Assembly (NCBI GenBank): GCA_035532075.1
Contig: DATKRV010000088.1
Location: forward strand, 1 to 6,234
Length of the DNA stretch: 6,234 nt
Direction: 5' to 3'
Origin: CAIVND01 sp035532075
GTDB taxonomy: Bacteria > Actinomycetota > Acidimicrobiia > Acidimicrobiales > Bog-793
Shown: one piece after another, positions 6,061 to 6,234 of the stretch
How positions within the stretch are numbered: position 1 is the first letter of the stretch
Layout: each line of letters opens with the position of its first letter
The notes under the pieces: model-generated
What the model saw: only the letters and a program-made list of their open reading frames with translations
The model's database searches: none
Told to the model about the DNA's origin: nothing
Position numbers and translations under genes: made by a program

Positions 6061-6078
6061 AGTCCCTAGGAGTCTGCA

Positions 6079-6234
6079 ATGATCACCACCGAGCACAACG
6101 ACCGACTCACAAGAGTCGGCAAGGGAACTCCGGGTGGCGAGATGATGCGCCGTTACTGGCACCCGATCGCACCTAGCGCGAAGCTCGACGAGAACCCGGT
6201 ACAGAGCGTGCGCATCCTTGGCGAGGACCTCGTG
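6079..6234 (+). CDS. Rieske 2Fe-2S aromatic-ring oxygenase, 5' part only
   Basis: Only the first 52 codons are in the window; the gene continues past the right edge. The N-terminus resembles the large subunits of phthalate 4,5-dioxygenase-type Rieske non-heme iron oxygenases. It has a conserved opening with LTRVGKGTPGGEMMRRYWHP (10-29), then PVQSVRILGEDLV (40-52), which in the family leads into the Rieske domain. Such enzymes hydroxylate or demethylate aromatic or related rings using electrons from a reductase partner. The Rieske ligands (CxH...CxxH) and the catalytic His/His/Asp site would lie beyond the window, so activity cannot be confirmed. The ATG start is well supported by AGGAG at 6068-6072, six bases upstream. 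The divergent response regulator is the nearest candidate controller. Confidence 0.88.
   Translation, partial: MITTEHNDRLTRVGKGTPGGEMMRRYWHPIAPSAKLDENPVQSVRILGEDLV

Larger units (their letters stand above)
5503..6078. other. Divergent intergenic control region (response regulator / oxygenase)
   Basis: About 575 nt lie between the minus-strand regulator gene and the plus-strand oxygenase gene with no convincing gene. A 60-codon frame at 5823-6005 and minus-strand frame 5517-5738 are open but match nothing I know and lack ribosome binding sites. The region contains a tandem 20-nt repeat (5730-5771), an inverted pair TTGCAT/ATGCAA (5546-5551, 5569-5574), an 8-bp palindrome TGCCGGCA (5536-5543), and two near-identical 12-mers starting at 5997 and 6054. 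Exact TTGACA hexamers occur at 5673-5678 and 5845-5850 but without a -10 at proper spacing. The length and repeats suit a regulated divergent promoter region. Confidence 0.55.

Overview
The window looks like a chromosomal segment from an actinobacterium of moderate GC content. I infer this from the style of the FMN-binding protein (short, Thr/Pro-rich linker, C-terminal SGATYTS), the membrane heme protein next to it, frequent GTG/TTG starts and weak Shine-Dalgarno sequences. An acidimicrobial relative is possible, but the sequence alone cannot fix the taxon.

Left part (1-509): no intact gene. It holds one start-less open stretch that may be a decayed gene end (292-441) and a small DNA dyad.

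Central plus-strand cluster (510-3772): four genes in one direction with gaps of 35 to 70 nt, probably one operon. In order they are: a six-helix ferric-reductase/NOX-type membrane oxidoreductase with cytoplasmic FAD and NAD(P) domains; a small Thr/Ala/Pro-rich anchored or secreted protein; a secreted or anchored protein with a C-terminal FMN-binding domain; and a five-helix membrane protein with a heme-ligand-like His pattern. Together they read as an electron path from cytoplasmic NAD(P)H through FAD and two b hemes across the membrane to an extracytoplasmic flavoprotein. The final acceptor is unknown.

Right part, minus strand (3886-5502): a NarL/FixJ-type response regulator, then a short-chain dehydrogenase, possibly co-transcribed, although the dehydrogenase also has a candidate promoter of its own. 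They converge on the electron-transfer cluster.

Far right (5503-6234): a gene-poor divergent control region of about 575 nt with a 22-nt-period tandem repeat and other short repeats. It leads into the 5' end of a Rieske-type aromatic-ring oxygenase that runs off the window. Regulator, dehydrogenase and oxygenase may belong to one catabolic unit. The dehydrogenase would suit oxidation of an alcohol or dihydrodiol intermediate, but this link is inference from position only.
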